From Dysgonamonadaceae bacterium (GTDB lineage: Bacteria > Bacteroidota > Bacteroidia > Bacteroidales > Azobacteroidaceae): 41,147 nt of DNA. Of the stretch, positions 28,807 through 39,449 are shown one piece after another (position 1 is the first letter of the stretch; every line of letters begins with the position of its first letter). The notes under the pieces were generated by a model, which worked only from the letters and a program-made list of their open reading frames with translations, made no database searches and was not told the DNA's origin. The stretch is taken from assembly GCA_031271125.1 (NCBI GenBank), contig JAISWH010000128.1, forward strand, positions 1-41,147, written 5' to 3'. The translations under genes were made by a program, and so were the position numbers.

Positions 28807-31800
28807 ATGCCAGGAAAAACAACTTTTTTTATTCTGTTGAATATCGTTTTCGTTATGCTTGGGAGCCGTTCCCTCTATGCCCGCGAACAGTTCGCATCCC
28901 GCTATAATATCTCATACATAAGTATGGAAGAAGGCTTGCTTCATGATAATATCGACGACCTGTACAAGGACAAGGCCGGTTTTCTTTGGATATCGACGGC
29001 AGGGGCGGGACTGTCGAGATATGACGGATATGAATTTTTGCATTTTAATACGAATACTTCGCCTGTGCGCCTGCGGAGCAATTTTATTACTTCGGTTTGT
29101 GAAGACCGGTTCAACCGTTTATGGATCGTTTCGGGAGAAGGCGTTGACATTATTGATCTGAAAACTATGCAGTTGACGACGCCCGCTTCCGAAGCAAACC
29201 GGCTAAATGACATTATGCGGCAGCCGTCGGTGAACGTCATCGACGATTGCCGGGGCAATATATGGCTATACAGCGGCTCGTCGCTCCATCGAATCGGCTT
29301 CGACGGCGCGGGCGATGTAGCCTCTATTGCAACGCTTCCCGATTTACACATATCTCCCTTTACTTGTCCGATGTATGATTTTGATGAAGACGGTAATATC
29401 TGGATAGGTCTCGGTCACGGTATTTATAAAATTCACACGACATCCGACGGAAAATTGGAATTGCATCCCATATCATCTAAAATACAGTTAGATACACAGA
29501 TTACCATACATGCCTTTTGCCTGAAGGAAAATGAAATATGGATTGCTACCAATAACGGATTGTTCCGGTATAACTGGAATGAGGATATTTTGAAACGTTA
29601 TTACTATCAGAAAGAAAATTCCCGCTCTATTTCCCAAAACCATGTTTCGGATGTGGTTATAACGAAAGACAAGCAATTGATTGCCTGCACGCTGCAAGGG
29701 ATTAACATATACAATCCCGTCGCCGATGATTTTGAACGGATATCGAGGAACGGACGCACGCCGGGTGCATCGTTAAATTCCGATTTTATCAATTGTATGC
29801 TTGTAGACAATGAAATCGTGTGGATAGGCAGCGAAACCGGCGGCATTAACAAACTCTCACCGAGGCGGTTGTCGTTGCGTAATTACATTAATAACAAAGA
29901 GGACGAACATAGCCTTTCCCATAATATAGTGAACGCAATTTATGAAGACAGGAAAGGAAACCTTTGGATAGGGACTGTCGAGGGCGGATTAAACAAAAAG
30001 GAAAAAGACAGGAACGGATTTATTCATTATACGACGGATACGCGCCCGGCGCTAAGCCACAATACGGTGAGCGCCCTGATCATAGACGGTAAAAACCGCC
30101 TGTGGGCCGGAACGTGGGGATGGGGAATCACGATTATTGACCTGAACAACAAACCGGCGCACAGGGTAAAATATCTTAATCCGGATAATAATCCTGATTT
30201 TACATTAAACTTCATCGGTTCATTATGCTACGACCCGATTAATAAAGGCGTATGGATCGGGGCAAGTCCGGGCATCTATTTTTATGATTTGGAAAAAGAA
30301 GAATTTACGGAACCGATAGACCCTGAAGCTGTAAGTAAAACGTTCAATTCGCTGGGCGCCATTGTCGCTTCCAACGGCATTTTATGGATGGGATCGGTGG
30401 ACGGCGTTTTCCTGATCGACCTTCATTCGCGACGCAATAACCGGTTTTCGTACCGGCAACTGAAATATAAACTTGACGATCCCGAATCGGGAATAACGGA
30501 ACGGATTACCTGTTTCTGCGAAGCTTCCGACAGTACCGTATGGATAGGAAGCAACGGTAACGGCATCTATCAATGCCGGCCGGCAACAGACGGAACGCTT
30601 ACATTTAAATGCTACAATACGAAGCATGGGCTTATCAACAACAATGTGCGCGGAATCGTCGAAGACGACAACGGCCTGCTGTGGATAAGCACAAACCATG
30701 GCTTGTCGTGCTTTAATCCGGCAACGGAGTGCTTTACGAATTATACGAAAGACGACGGGCTGATAAACAACCAGTTTTACTGGAACGCTTTCGGCAAAGC
30801 CTCCGACGGAACAATGTATTTCGGGGGAATCAACGGATTGGTAGCAATCGAAGGCGTTAATCGCGAAAATACGGCCGAGTCGAAAAAGGTAACGTTCACT
30901 CGCTTGCACGTGAAGAATGAAGACATTTACGCCGGACATAAAGGTTTAAAAACCGACATCAGCAGGGCGAAAGAATTGAATTTCCACGAGCGGGACAACT
31001 CGTTCTCACTCGAATTTTCGTCCCTGAACTTCGAATCGCACGCCACCGCCGTTTACAGTTACCGCCTGGCCGGTTTCGAAGATAAATGGACGGACGTACC
31101 TTCCAGTCGCCGGTTTGCCGCTTATACCAATATCCCTCCGGGCAAATATACCTTTCAGGTGCGCTACGCCGCCGGAGGAAACGCTTCAAACAGCGAAATA
31201 ACGGAGCTTAAAATCAACATCCATCCTCATTTCTATAAAACCTGGTGGTTTATGCTTTTACTCATTCTGGCAATTGGTTTTACGGTCGTACATTTGTATA
31301 TGTACAGGCTGCATCAACTGCAAAAACAAAAACAACTGCTGCACAGGAAAGTCGAAGAACGCACGCGGGAATTGAAGGAGCAGAATGAAAAAATAAGCCG
31401 CCAAAAAGCGCAATTGATTGAAATGTCAAAGAAAATCCGTGATATGACACTCGATAAATTGTCGTTCTTCACGAATATCACACACGAATTTCGCACGCCG
31501 ATTACCCTGATTATAGGCCCCATAGAACGCGCCCTGAAATTAAGTTCCAATCCGAAAGTGATTGAGCAGCTGCAATTCGTGGAACGTAACTCCAAATACT
31601 TGCTGTCGTTGGTGAACCAACTGATGGATTTCAGGAAAGTGGAATCGGGTAATCTGGAAATTGTGAAAACAAACGATGATTTCCTCCGGTTCATGGACTC
31701 CATTATTGTTCCTTTTGAAGCCTTGACCGACGAGCGGAACATTGCGATACGGAAGTTTTACAGGATGAGCAAGCCCGTCATCCCGTTCGATCAGGACGCC

Positions 31801-33000
31801 ATGCGTAAAGTTGTAACCAACCTGCTGTCGAATGCGGTGAAATTCACTCCCGACGGGGGCGAAATCCGTTTATACGTCGCATCCTGCGTTGACCGGAACA
31901 GCGACAGGGAAAAACTCTGCATGATCATCAAAGACAACGGGACAGGCATTCCCGAAGACGACTTATTGAAGATATTCAACCGGTTTTATCAATCAGGTAA
32001 TAAAAATCAATTTCCCGTATACGGACAAAGCGGTACGGGTATCGGCTTATATCTTTCAAAACAAATCGTAATGCGGCATGGCGGTACGATTACGGCGCGT
32101 AACAACCGGAAAAAAGGCTGTACGTTTCTGATTACTCTGCCTGTAACACGCGACAAAATCGCCCGTCCGGCTTCTGCAACAGCCGTTGAAACGCCGGCTT
32201 TTCCCGAAACGACGAATCCCGTACCTTCCCATTTCAAACCGGAGCGGCTTGCCGTTCTCATCGTGGAAGACAACCGCGATATGCGCGCCTACATCCGTTC
32301 GATACTTGAAGAACGGTATAACATTTTTGAAGCGGAACACGGGGCGGAAGCGCTGACAATCCTGACCGGCAACCAGGTGGATTTCATCATCTGCGACCTG
32401 ATGATGCCCGTAATGGACGGTCTTGAATTGTCGCGCAAAGTGAAGCAAAACTTTGCTATCTCGCATATTCCTTTCCTGATGCTTACGGCAAAAACTTCGC
32501 AGGATGCACGCCTCGAAAGCTATCGCACAGGCGTGGACGATTACCTGCAAAAGCCTTTCAGCGAAGACTTATTGCTGACGCGCATGAGCAATATCCTCGA
32601 AAACCGCCGCCGGCAACAACAACGTTTTGCGATGAATATGGAAGCCCGCGAGTTGCATATCGAAGAACAACCAAGCGATAAGAAATTTGTTGATAAAGCC
32701 TTGGAAACGATTCGGGCGAATTATAAAAATTCATATTACGAAGCCGGCGATTTTATCGACGCAATGGGAGCGAGTAAAAGCGTCGTCAATAAGAAGATGC
32801 AGAGCCTGACCGGACAATCTATCGGGCAATTCATCCGCAACTACCGCCTGAATATGGCGTATGAAATGATAAAAAAGAACCGTGTGACGCACAACATGAA
32901 TATTTCCGAAATTGCCTACGAAGTCGGATTCAATGACCCCAAATATTTCACCCGTTGTTTCACCAAGCGTTATGGCATGGCGCCCAGCGACTGTAAGTAA
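28807..33000 (+). CDS. hybrid two-component system regulator (periplasmic propeller, Y_Y_Y, HisKA, HATPase, REC, AraC HTH)
   Basis: 1397 aa; repeated LWIGT/S..GGL propeller motifs, TM WWFMLLLILAIGFTVVHLYMY, H box FFTNITHEFRTPITLIIGP, REC DLMMPVMDG, C-terminal AraC HTH NISEIAYEVGFNDPKYFTRCFTKRYGMAPSD. Confidence 0.97.
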   Translation: MPGKTTFFILLNIVFVMLGSRSLYAREQFASRYNISYISMEEGLLHDNIDDLYKDKAGFLWISTAGAGLSRYDGYEFLHFNTNTSPVRLRSNFITSVCEDRFNRLWIVSGEGVDIIDLKTMQLTTPASEANRLNDIMRQPSVNVIDDCRGNIWLYSGSSLHRIGFDGAGDVASIATLPDLHISPFTCPMYDFDEDGNIWIGLGHGIYKIHTTSDGKLELHPISSKIQLDTQITIHAFCLKENEIWIATNNGLFRYNWNEDILKRYYYQKENSRSISQNHVSDVVITKDKQLIACTLQGINIYNPVADDFERISRNGRTPGASLNSDFINCMLVDNEIVWIGSETGGINKLSPRRLSLRNYINNKEDEHSLSHNIVNAIYEDRKGNLWIGTVEGGLNKKEKDRNGFIHYTTDTRPALSHNTVSALIIDGKNRLWAGTWGWGITIIDLNNKPAHRVKYLNPDNNPDFTLNFIGSLCYDPINKGVWIGASPGIYFYDLEKEEFTEPIDPEAVSKTFNSLGAIVASNGILWMGSVDGVFLIDLHSRRNNRFSYRQLKYKLDDPESGITERITCFCEASDSTVWIGSNGNGIYQCRPATDGTLTFKCYNTKHGLINNNVRGIVEDDNGLLWISTNHGLSCFNPATECFTNYTKDDGLINNQFYWNAFGKASDGTMYFGGINGLVAIEGVNRENTAESKKVTFTRLHVKNEDIYAGHKGLKTDISRAKELNFHERDNSFSLEFSSLNFESHATAVYSYRLAGFEDKWTDVPSSRRFAAYTNIPPGKYTFQVRYAAGGNASNSEITELKINIHPHFYKTWWFMLLLILAIGFTVVHLYMYRLHQLQKQKQLLHRKVEERTRELKEQNEKISRQKAQLIEMSKKIRDMTLDKLSFFTNITHEFRTPITLIIGPIERALKLSSNPKVIEQLQFVERNSKYLLSLVNQLMDFRKVESGNLEIVKTNDDFLRFMDSIIVPFEALTDERNIAIRKFYRMSKPVIPFDQDAMRKVVTNLLSNAVKFTPDGGEIRLYVASCVDRNSDREKLCMIIKDNGTGIPEDDLLKIFNRFYQSGNKNQFPVYGQSGTGIGLYLSKQIVMRHGGTITARNNRKKGCTFLITLPVTRDKIARPASATAVETPAFPETTNPVPSHFKPERLAVLIVEDNRDMRAYIRSILEERYNIFEAEHGAEALTILTGNQVDFIICDLMMPVMDGLELSRKVKQNFAISHIPFLMLTAKTSQDARLESYRTGVDDYLQKPFSEDLLLTRMSNILENRRRQQQRFAMNMEARELHIEEQPSDKKFVDKALETIRANYKNSYYEAGDFIDAMGASKSVVNKKMQSLTGQSIGQFIRNYRLNMAYEMIKKNRVTHNMNISEIAYEVGFNDPKYFTRCFTKRYGMAPSDCK

Positions 33001-33156
33001 AAAGCAAACATTATGTAATATTTTTTCGTATAAACCACTATATGTCCTAATATTATTTCCTAATGTGTCTATTTTTCCATAAAATTGTATAATTTTCCAT
33101 TCATCGTTATTTTTTTTTCTTTTTCTTTGCAGGTAAAATGTGTTATATACAATTAC

Positions 33157-33184
33157 GAATTAAAAATTAAGAATTAAAAATTAA
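33157..33184 (+). repeat. two tandem copies of gaattaaaaattaa upstream of the GH2 gene
   Basis: 33157-33170 and 33171-33184, identical. Confidence 0.7.
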
Positions 33185-33189
33185 AAAAT

Positions 33190-35589
33190 ATGAATAAGTT
33201 CGCAATGACAATCATCGTTTGCATCTTTTCATTTGCAAACCTTTCGGCGCAGGATGCACTCCGCGAAGAAATCAATTTCAATTTCGGATGGAAATTTCAT
33301 TTGGGCGACGACGAAAATGCCAAAAACGTCGTATTCGACGATAGTATTTGGCGCAACATCGACCTGCCTCACGACTTCCAAATAGAAATGCCTTGGGACA
33401 AATCGGCGGGAGGCGCCCGCGGATTCAAAGCAATGGGCGACGGATGGTACCGCAAGTCGTTCAATGCCGACCCCGCATGGAAAGGCAAGCGCGTACTCCT
33501 CGACTTTGAAGGCGTCATCTACCTGGGCGATGTGTGGGTGAACGGTAAAAAAGTAGGAAGCACAGACTACGGCTATCTCGGCTTTGAAGCGGATATAAGC
33601 AAACTGCTCAAATACGATACCGCCAATGTAGTAGCCGTTTTTGCCTCGACGGGCAAGAAGGACGGATCGCGCTGGTACACCGGCGGCGGACTCTTCCGTG
33701 ATGTGCATTTAGTGGTAAAGGACCCGATTTCCATTGCCCGGAACGGCGTTTTTATCACTACGCCCGGCGTTTCGGCAAGCAACGCCCAAGTTAGCCTGCA
33801 AGTAGAAATTGAAGGATTCAGGGGGAAAAGTTCGGATTTGGAAATTGCGGCAAAAATCTTTTCGCCCGACGGATTGCAAGTGGGCGAAACGAAAATCCCT
33901 GCACCGAAGAACTCCCATAAAAGTACCGACGAAGTGCCTTTGCCTACTGTGAATATCCCCAATCCGCAACTCTGGTCGTGCGAAACGCCCAACCTTTATT
34001 CCGCAGAAATCACACTGTCGCTGAACGGAACAATCATTGATAATGTGAGTGAAAAATTCGGTATCCGAACAATCGAGTATTCCAAAGAATTTGGCTTTAA
34101 GCTCAACGGCAGGAAAGTATTCCTCAAAGGCATTGCCAATCATCACGACTTGGGCGCGGTGGGCGCCGCCGCTTACGAAACCGCTATCGCCCGGCAGATG
34201 GATGCGCTCAAAGCCTTTGGTTTTAACCATATCCGCACTTCGCACAATCCCTACTCAAAATCGTTCCTCCGCCTTGCCGACGAAAAGGGAATCCTGATTA
34301 CGGACGAACTTTACGACAAGTGGAGCAACAGCAGTTATTGGGGAGGACGCAAGCCCTGGACGGAAATCGTTTTCCAAAATATTCCCGAATGGATAAAGCG
34401 CGACCGCAATCACCCTTCGCTCATTATGTGGAGCTTCGGAAACGAATTGCAAATGCGCGAAGATTTGGCGGGTTTCCCCACCGGCGACTGGGGCGTAACC
34501 ACTTACCGGATGCTTGATGTGCTGGCAAAACGTTACGATTCGACACGCCCGACCACTGTTGCCATGCACCCCACCCGCGCCAATGGCATAGGAAAAAACG
34601 ACCCAAAGTTTGACACGGAAATCATTCCACCCGAACTCGCTACGGTTACCGATATAGCAAGTTTCAACTACCGCTGGATGAATTACCAAGATTACCTGAA
34701 ACACGCTCCTCACATGATTATCTACCAAAGCGAAGCAACCACAAACGATCTGCTTGCACCGTTTTTCGGAATGAACCGCGACCGGATGATCGGACTTGCC
34801 TATTGGGGCGCAATAGAATACTGGGGCGAATCGCACGGATGGCCGCGCAAAGGTTGGAACTACTCATTCTTCAACCATGCCCTTGAACCGTTTCCACAGG
34901 CATATCTGATAAAAAGCGCGTTCAGCGACGAGCCGGTCGTGCACATCGGCGTTGTAGACAAAGTCGCCGAAAGCAAGGAGTGGAACGAGCAGACTGTCGG
35001 CACTCAACATATCTCGTCGCACTGGAACAGGGAAACCGGCAAGTCATACAATATTTATACCTACACCAATGCCGAAGAAGTGGAATTGTCGGTCAACGGA
35101 AAATCCATCGGCGTTCAAAAAAACATGATCAATGATATAAAACACCGGAACAGGATTTACTGGCAAAACGTACCCTATCAAAAGGGCAAAATAGTCGCCG
35201 TTGCCCGCACCGGCGGTAAGGAAGTCGCCCGCCATCAACTCGAAACAACCGGAAAAGCCGTCGCCCTTCGGCTCGAAATCGAAAACAACCGGTGGAAAGC
35301 CAACGGCATGGATTTACAGTATGTAAAAGTCTATGCCATTGACGGCAAAGGACGTGTGGTTCCAACATCGGAAGGCGTAGTAACATTCGACGTTTCGGGC
35401 GCTGCCCGCCTGATTGCGGTTGATAACGGCGACCATTCGAGCGATGAACTCTTTGCTGGCAACAAACGACAACTGCACAACGGTTTTGCACTGGGCATCT
35501 TGCGTTCTACCCAAACGGCGGGAACGGTAAAAATCAAGGCTTCGGTTAACGGGTTAAAAACGGCTGAAAAAACACTTATAACGCATTAA
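33190..35589 (+). CDS. GH2 beta-galactosidase-like glycoside hydrolase
   Basis: 799 aa; INFNFGWKFHLGDDENA, LPHDFQIE, HHDLGAVGAA, acid/base IMWSFGNELQ, nucleophile region IIYQSEATTND. Confidence 0.94.
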   Translation: MNKFAMTIIVCIFSFANLSAQDALREEINFNFGWKFHLGDDENAKNVVFDDSIWRNIDLPHDFQIEMPWDKSAGGARGFKAMGDGWYRKSFNADPAWKGKRVLLDFEGVIYLGDVWVNGKKVGSTDYGYLGFEADISKLLKYDTANVVAVFASTGKKDGSRWYTGGGLFRDVHLVVKDPISIARNGVFITTPGVSASNAQVSLQVEIEGFRGKSSDLEIAAKIFSPDGLQVGETKIPAPKNSHKSTDEVPLPTVNIPNPQLWSCETPNLYSAEITLSLNGTIIDNVSEKFGIRTIEYSKEFGFKLNGRKVFLKGIANHHDLGAVGAAAYETAIARQMDALKAFGFNHIRTSHNPYSKSFLRLADEKGILITDELYDKWSNSSYWGGRKPWTEIVFQNIPEWIKRDRNHPSLIMWSFGNELQMREDLAGFPTGDWGVTTYRMLDVLAKRYDSTRPTTVAMHPTRANGIGKNDPKFDTEIIPPELATVTDIASFNYRWMNYQDYLKHAPHMIIYQSEATTNDLLAPFFGMNRDRMIGLAYWGAIEYWGESHGWPRKGWNYSFFNHALEPFPQAYLIKSAFSDEPVVHIGVVDKVAESKEWNEQTVGTQHISSHWNRETGKSYNIYTYTNAEEVELSVNGKSIGVQKNMINDIKHRNRIYWQNVPYQKGKIVAVARTGGKEVARHQLETTGKAVALRLEIENNRWKANGMDLQYVKVYAIDGKGRVVPTSEGVVTFDVSGAARLIAVDNGDHSSDELFAGNKRQLHNGFALGILRSTQTAGTVKIKASVNGLKTAEKTLITH

Positions 35590-35599
35590 ATAAAGAATT

Positions 35600-38158
35600 A
35601 TGCAAATCAACCGATTACCATATTATATCATTTCCCTTTTGTTCGTTTCCTTAACGGCTTTCAGTGCAAAAGAACGGATAACCGTTTACACCATAGGCGA
35701 CAGCACGATGGCGAATAAAAATACGGTTGTAATTGCCGAATACTTGAAAACAGACTTTGTATGGTTCGACGGAAAAACGCCCATAACTTATTCCGCGCCG
35801 ACAAACATCGCACCGGTGGTTTCTACTGCCCTTGAGATGTGGAAAGACGATATGCAGCAAGTTACAGGACTTGTTCCGAAAGAAACTTCCGCAAAAAAAG
35901 CCAAAGTACATATTATCCAAGACGACAGTTTGAGTAAAAAAGAAGCATTTTCCATTTCAATAAAAAACAACCAAATCGTTGTAGCAGGAAGCGATGCGCG
36001 CGGCATTGCATACGGCATACTCGAACTTTCACGTTTGGCGGGCGTTTCGCCCTGGATCTGGTGGGGAGACGTCGCACCGGAAAAGAAAAGCGTTTTGGCT
36101 TTGCCCGCCGGTTTTATAACGGCGCAAAGTCCGTCTGTGGAATTTCGCGGCATATTTATCAACGACGAAGACTGGTCGTCGCTACCGTGGGCAATGAAAA
36201 ACTACAGCTGTCAATTAATCGACAGTATAAAAATAACCGACAACAAACGCTGGAAAGGTGCAATAGCTCCCGAAGCGTATGAAAAATACTTTCAACTGCT
36301 GCTGCGCTTGCGTGCCAACACAATTTTGCCCGCCATGCACGAATGTACCGTACCGTTTTATTTCGTAAAGGGCAATCGTGAAATGGCCGAACGCTACGGA
36401 ATGGTAGTCGCTGCTTCGCATTGCGAGCCGCTGATGAGCAATGCCGCAACCGAGTGGGATGTGCGCGGAAAAGGCGCCTACAATTACATTACAAATAAAG
36501 ACGCCGTGCTTGACTTTTGGAGTAGCCGCTTAAAGGAACTCGTCCGGTCGGAAAACATTTTTACCATAGGAATGCGCGGAAAACACGACGGCTCGATGGA
36601 AGGCGTAAAAACTTTGCAGGAAAAAACCAACGCCCTGCAACAGGTGATTTACGACCAACGCGATTTATTAAAAAAGGATATAAATAAGGATATTGCGGTA
36701 ATCCCCCAACAGTTCGTCCCCTACAAAGAAGTGTTGGAAATCTACGAAAACGGACTTGACATTCCCGAAGACATTATGCTCACGTGGTGCGACGACAATT
36801 ACGGCTACATGACCCGCCTGAGTGACCCTTCGGAACAAAAACGTAGCGGCGGCGCGGGCGTATACTACCATTTGAGCTACTGGGGGCGTCCGCACAGTTA
36901 TCTTTGGCTTTGCACCACGCAACCCGGATTGATTTACAATGAAATGTGCGAAGCCTACAATCACAACGCCCGCCGCCTTTGGGTTGCCAATGTTCACGAC
37001 CCCAAAATTGCCGCCTACCATTTGGAATTGTTTTTGGATATGGCATGGAACGTGAAAACGTTGCACGCAACGTCTCCGCTCGCACACCTGAAAAATACCC
37101 TTGTCCGCGATTACGGGCAACAAGTCGGCGAAAAGATTTTTCCGGCAATGCAGGAGTTTTATCGCCTCACTGCCATTCGCAAACCCGAATTTATGGGATG
37201 GAGTCAGATTGAACTCGACAGGAAAAAATATCCCAGAGGCATGTCGCCGGTTACGGATACGGAATTTAGTTTAACCGAATTTGGCGGCGAACTGGATACA
37301 TACCTCTCTGATTACGAAAAAATCAGGCGCATGGTGTCGGAAGCGGAAAAAATCCTTCCTGCCGAAAAGAAAGACGCCTTTTTTGCTCAAATAAAATATC
37401 CCGTTTTCTGTGCGGCGGCAATGGCCGGGAAGTGGCTGCACCGGCAAAAAGGCGATTACGACAAATCGCTGCAAGCATACAATGAAATCTTATCTTTAAC
37501 GGATGATTACAACAATACGCTTTCCGGCGGAAAGTGGAAACATTCGATGAGTTGTAATCCGGCCAAATTGCCGGTATTTGAAGCTCCCGACCGCCGTTCA
37601 CAGGAGGAGGTTGCTGTTGGTCAAGTCCGCAATGACAACTATATTGCAACAAACGCCTGCAACTTTACCGAATCGTCTTCTCAAGTTGAAGTAATCGAAA
37701 TGCTCGGACACAGCATGAAAGCTGTAAACCTTCCGAAAGGCGGCTCGCTGACTTATGCATTTGAAACCGGACAGGAAGGTGAAGCCGTTTTGCGTACCGC
37801 CCTTATCCCAACCCAGTCCAACGACAGGGGCGATTTGCGCTTTTCGGTACGCATAGATGATGAAGAACCGCAGGTAATTTCACTCAAAGAGCCGTTCCGC
37901 TCAGAGCAGTGGAAACGCAACGTCTTGCGCGGACAGGCGGTGAAAACGACAAAACATCATTTGAAAAAAGGCAAACACACGCTCACAATCACCGCATTGG
38001 ACAATCACATAGTCGTTGACCAATGGATGCTTGATTTCGATGCGGAAAGGAAATTTTATGTATTTCCAAATCACGCCTCGAATGTATTACACGAGACAGT
38101 TTTTCGTATAAGAAATAAAATGATTAATTTTGCGCGTGGTTTTACTTATAAGAAATAA
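35600..38158 (+). CDS. GH115 family alpha-glucuronidase-like protein with atypical N- and C-termini
   Basis: 852 aa; GSDARGIAYGILELSRLAGVSPWIWWGDVAPEKK, FRGIFINDEDWSS, RLRANTILPAMHECT, SHCEPLMSN, VDQWMLDFDAERKFYVFP. Confidence 0.93.
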   Translation: MQINRLPYYIISLLFVSLTAFSAKERITVYTIGDSTMANKNTVVIAEYLKTDFVWFDGKTPITYSAPTNIAPVVSTALEMWKDDMQQVTGLVPKETSAKKAKVHIIQDDSLSKKEAFSISIKNNQIVVAGSDARGIAYGILELSRLAGVSPWIWWGDVAPEKKSVLALPAGFITAQSPSVEFRGIFINDEDWSSLPWAMKNYSCQLIDSIKITDNKRWKGAIAPEAYEKYFQLLLRLRANTILPAMHECTVPFYFVKGNREMAERYGMVVAASHCEPLMSNAATEWDVRGKGAYNYITNKDAVLDFWSSRLKELVRSENIFTIGMRGKHDGSMEGVKTLQEKTNALQQVIYDQRDLLKKDINKDIAVIPQQFVPYKEVLEIYENGLDIPEDIMLTWCDDNYGYMTRLSDPSEQKRSGGAGVYYHLSYWGRPHSYLWLCTTQPGLIYNEMCEAYNHNARRLWVANVHDPKIAAYHLELFLDMAWNVKTLHATSPLAHLKNTLVRDYGQQVGEKIFPAMQEFYRLTAIRKPEFMGWSQIELDRKKYPRGMSPVTDTEFSLTEFGGELDTYLSDYEKIRRMVSEAEKILPAEKKDAFFAQIKYPVFCAAAMAGKWLHRQKGDYDKSLQAYNEILSLTDDYNNTLSGGKWKHSMSCNPAKLPVFEAPDRRSQEEVAVGQVRNDNYIATNACNFTESSSQVEVIEMLGHSMKAVNLPKGGSLTYAFETGQEGEAVLRTALIPTQSNDRGDLRFSVRIDDEEPQVISLKEPFRSEQWKRNVLRGQAVKTTKHHLKKGKHTLTITALDNHIVVDQWMLDFDAERKFYVFPNHASNVLHETVFRIRNKMINFARGFTYKK
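38101..38132 (+). promoter_or_regulatory. promoter for the downstream ATPase located inside the GH115 3' end
   Basis: TTTT (38101-38104), 20-nt gap, TAATTTTG (38125-38132). Confidence 0.4.
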
Positions 38159-38160
38159 AA
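38107..38160 (+). repeat. 14-bp direct repeat tataagaaataaaa, 40 bp apart
   Basis: 38107-38120 and 38147-38160, identical. Confidence 0.85.
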
Positions 38161-38162
38161 AA

Positions 38163-39374
38163 ATGAAGACGCCTGATTATTTTAAACGCAATCTTTACAT
38201 CGAACGAATTCGTCCGTTTGTAAACACACAGATGATAAAAGTCATTGTCGGACAACGTCGTGTTGGGAAAAGTTATCTGTTATATCAACTAATGGATGAA
38301 ATTAGAGCGAATGACCCTCAAGTCGATATTTTGTATATTAACAAGGAGTTATTTGAGTTTGACAGTATCAAGAATTATACCGACCTCATTCAGTATGTTC
38401 GTGAGAAAAGAGAAAACACTGAAAAAAAGTGTTATCTGTTTATTGATGAAATACAGGATATTCAGAATTTTGAAAAAGCGTTGCGCACGTTTTTCGCCGA
38501 AGATGGGTATGATATTTATTGCACCGGCAGTAATGCCAATTTGCTTTCCGGAGAATTAGCCACGTATTTGAGTGGGAGATATATCGAAATCAAAGTGCAT
38601 GGATTTACTTACGGGGAATTTCTGCAATTTCATCATTTAGAAGATAATGAGGATACTTTTAGCAAATATTACAAATTCGGAGGATTGCCTTATCTGGTAC
38701 ATCTTCCTATGGAAGAGAATTTTGTGTCGGAATATCTGCGCAATATTTACAATACGATTATTCTTAAAGATATTGTTAGACGATACAATATCAGGCAAGT
38801 AAGACAGTTGGAAGATTTGGCGCTTTACCTCGCCGATACAATTGGGCATCTTTTTTCCGCTAACAGGATAAGCGAATATTTAAAGTCACAACGGATTAAT
38901 ATGCAGCCAAAAATCATTCTGGAGTATCTGAATTATCTTGCCAATGGTTTTCTGATACGGCGCATTTCCCCGACAGAGATTCATGGAAAAAAGTTATTTC
39001 GAATCGGAGAAAAGTATTATTTTGAAGATTTGGGTATCCGCCACGCCATACGTCCTTTTAGAGCAGACGATATCGGACAGGTTTTGGAAAATTTAGTCTG
39101 TCATCATCTGGCGGCTTGTGGATATGCGATTGCAATCGGACGAAATGATGATAAAGAAATTGATTTTATCGCTGAAAAATCCGGAGAACGGCTTTATATT
39201 CAAGTAGCAACTACCATCCTTGAGTCGAAAACTAAAGAAAGAGAATTTGGCAATCTTTTGGCAATTACCGACAATTATCCCAAAATGCTAATTACATTAG
39301 ATACGATAGAAGGCGTTTCTTATCAGGGAATTAAACAGATACCCATACGCAAATTTTTGCTGGAACAGGAATAA
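38163..39374 (+). CDS. AAA ATPase with DUF4143-type C-terminal domain
   Basis: ORF 38130..39374, likely start MKTPDYFKRN at 38163. Walker A VGQRRVGKSYL, Walker B YLFIDEIQDI, FGGLPYLV, C-terminal DKEIDFIAEKSGERLYIQV. Confidence 0.93.
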   Translation: MKTPDYFKRNLYIERIRPFVNTQMIKVIVGQRRVGKSYLLYQLMDEIRANDPQVDILYINKELFEFDSIKNYTDLIQYVREKRENTEKKCYLFIDEIQDIQNFEKALRTFFAEDGYDIYCTGSNANLLSGELATYLSGRYIEIKVHGFTYGEFLQFHHLEDNEDTFSKYYKFGGLPYLVHLPMEENFVSEYLRNIYNTIILKDIVRRYNIRQVRQLEDLALYLADTIGHLFSANRISEYLKSQRINMQPKIILEYLNYLANGFLIRRISPTEIHGKKLFRIGEKYYFEDLGIRHAIRPFRADDIGQVLENLVCHHLAACGYAIAIGRNDDKEIDFIAEKSGERLYIQVATTILESKTKEREFGNLLAITDNYPKMLITLDTIEGVSYQGIKQIPIRKFLLEQE

Positions 39375-39398
39375 GTTAAATATTTAGAATAACGAAAA

Positions 39399-39449
39399 AT
39401 GAAAAAATTAAGTAAAATGTCTAAATCTTTTAAAATTGAAAAAATATGA
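39399..39449 (+). CDS. possible 16-aa leader peptide overlapping the esterase start
   Basis: MKKLSKMSKSFKIEKI*; its TGA overlaps the ATG at 39446 (ATGA). Confidence 0.25.
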   Translation: MKKLSKMSKSFKIEKI

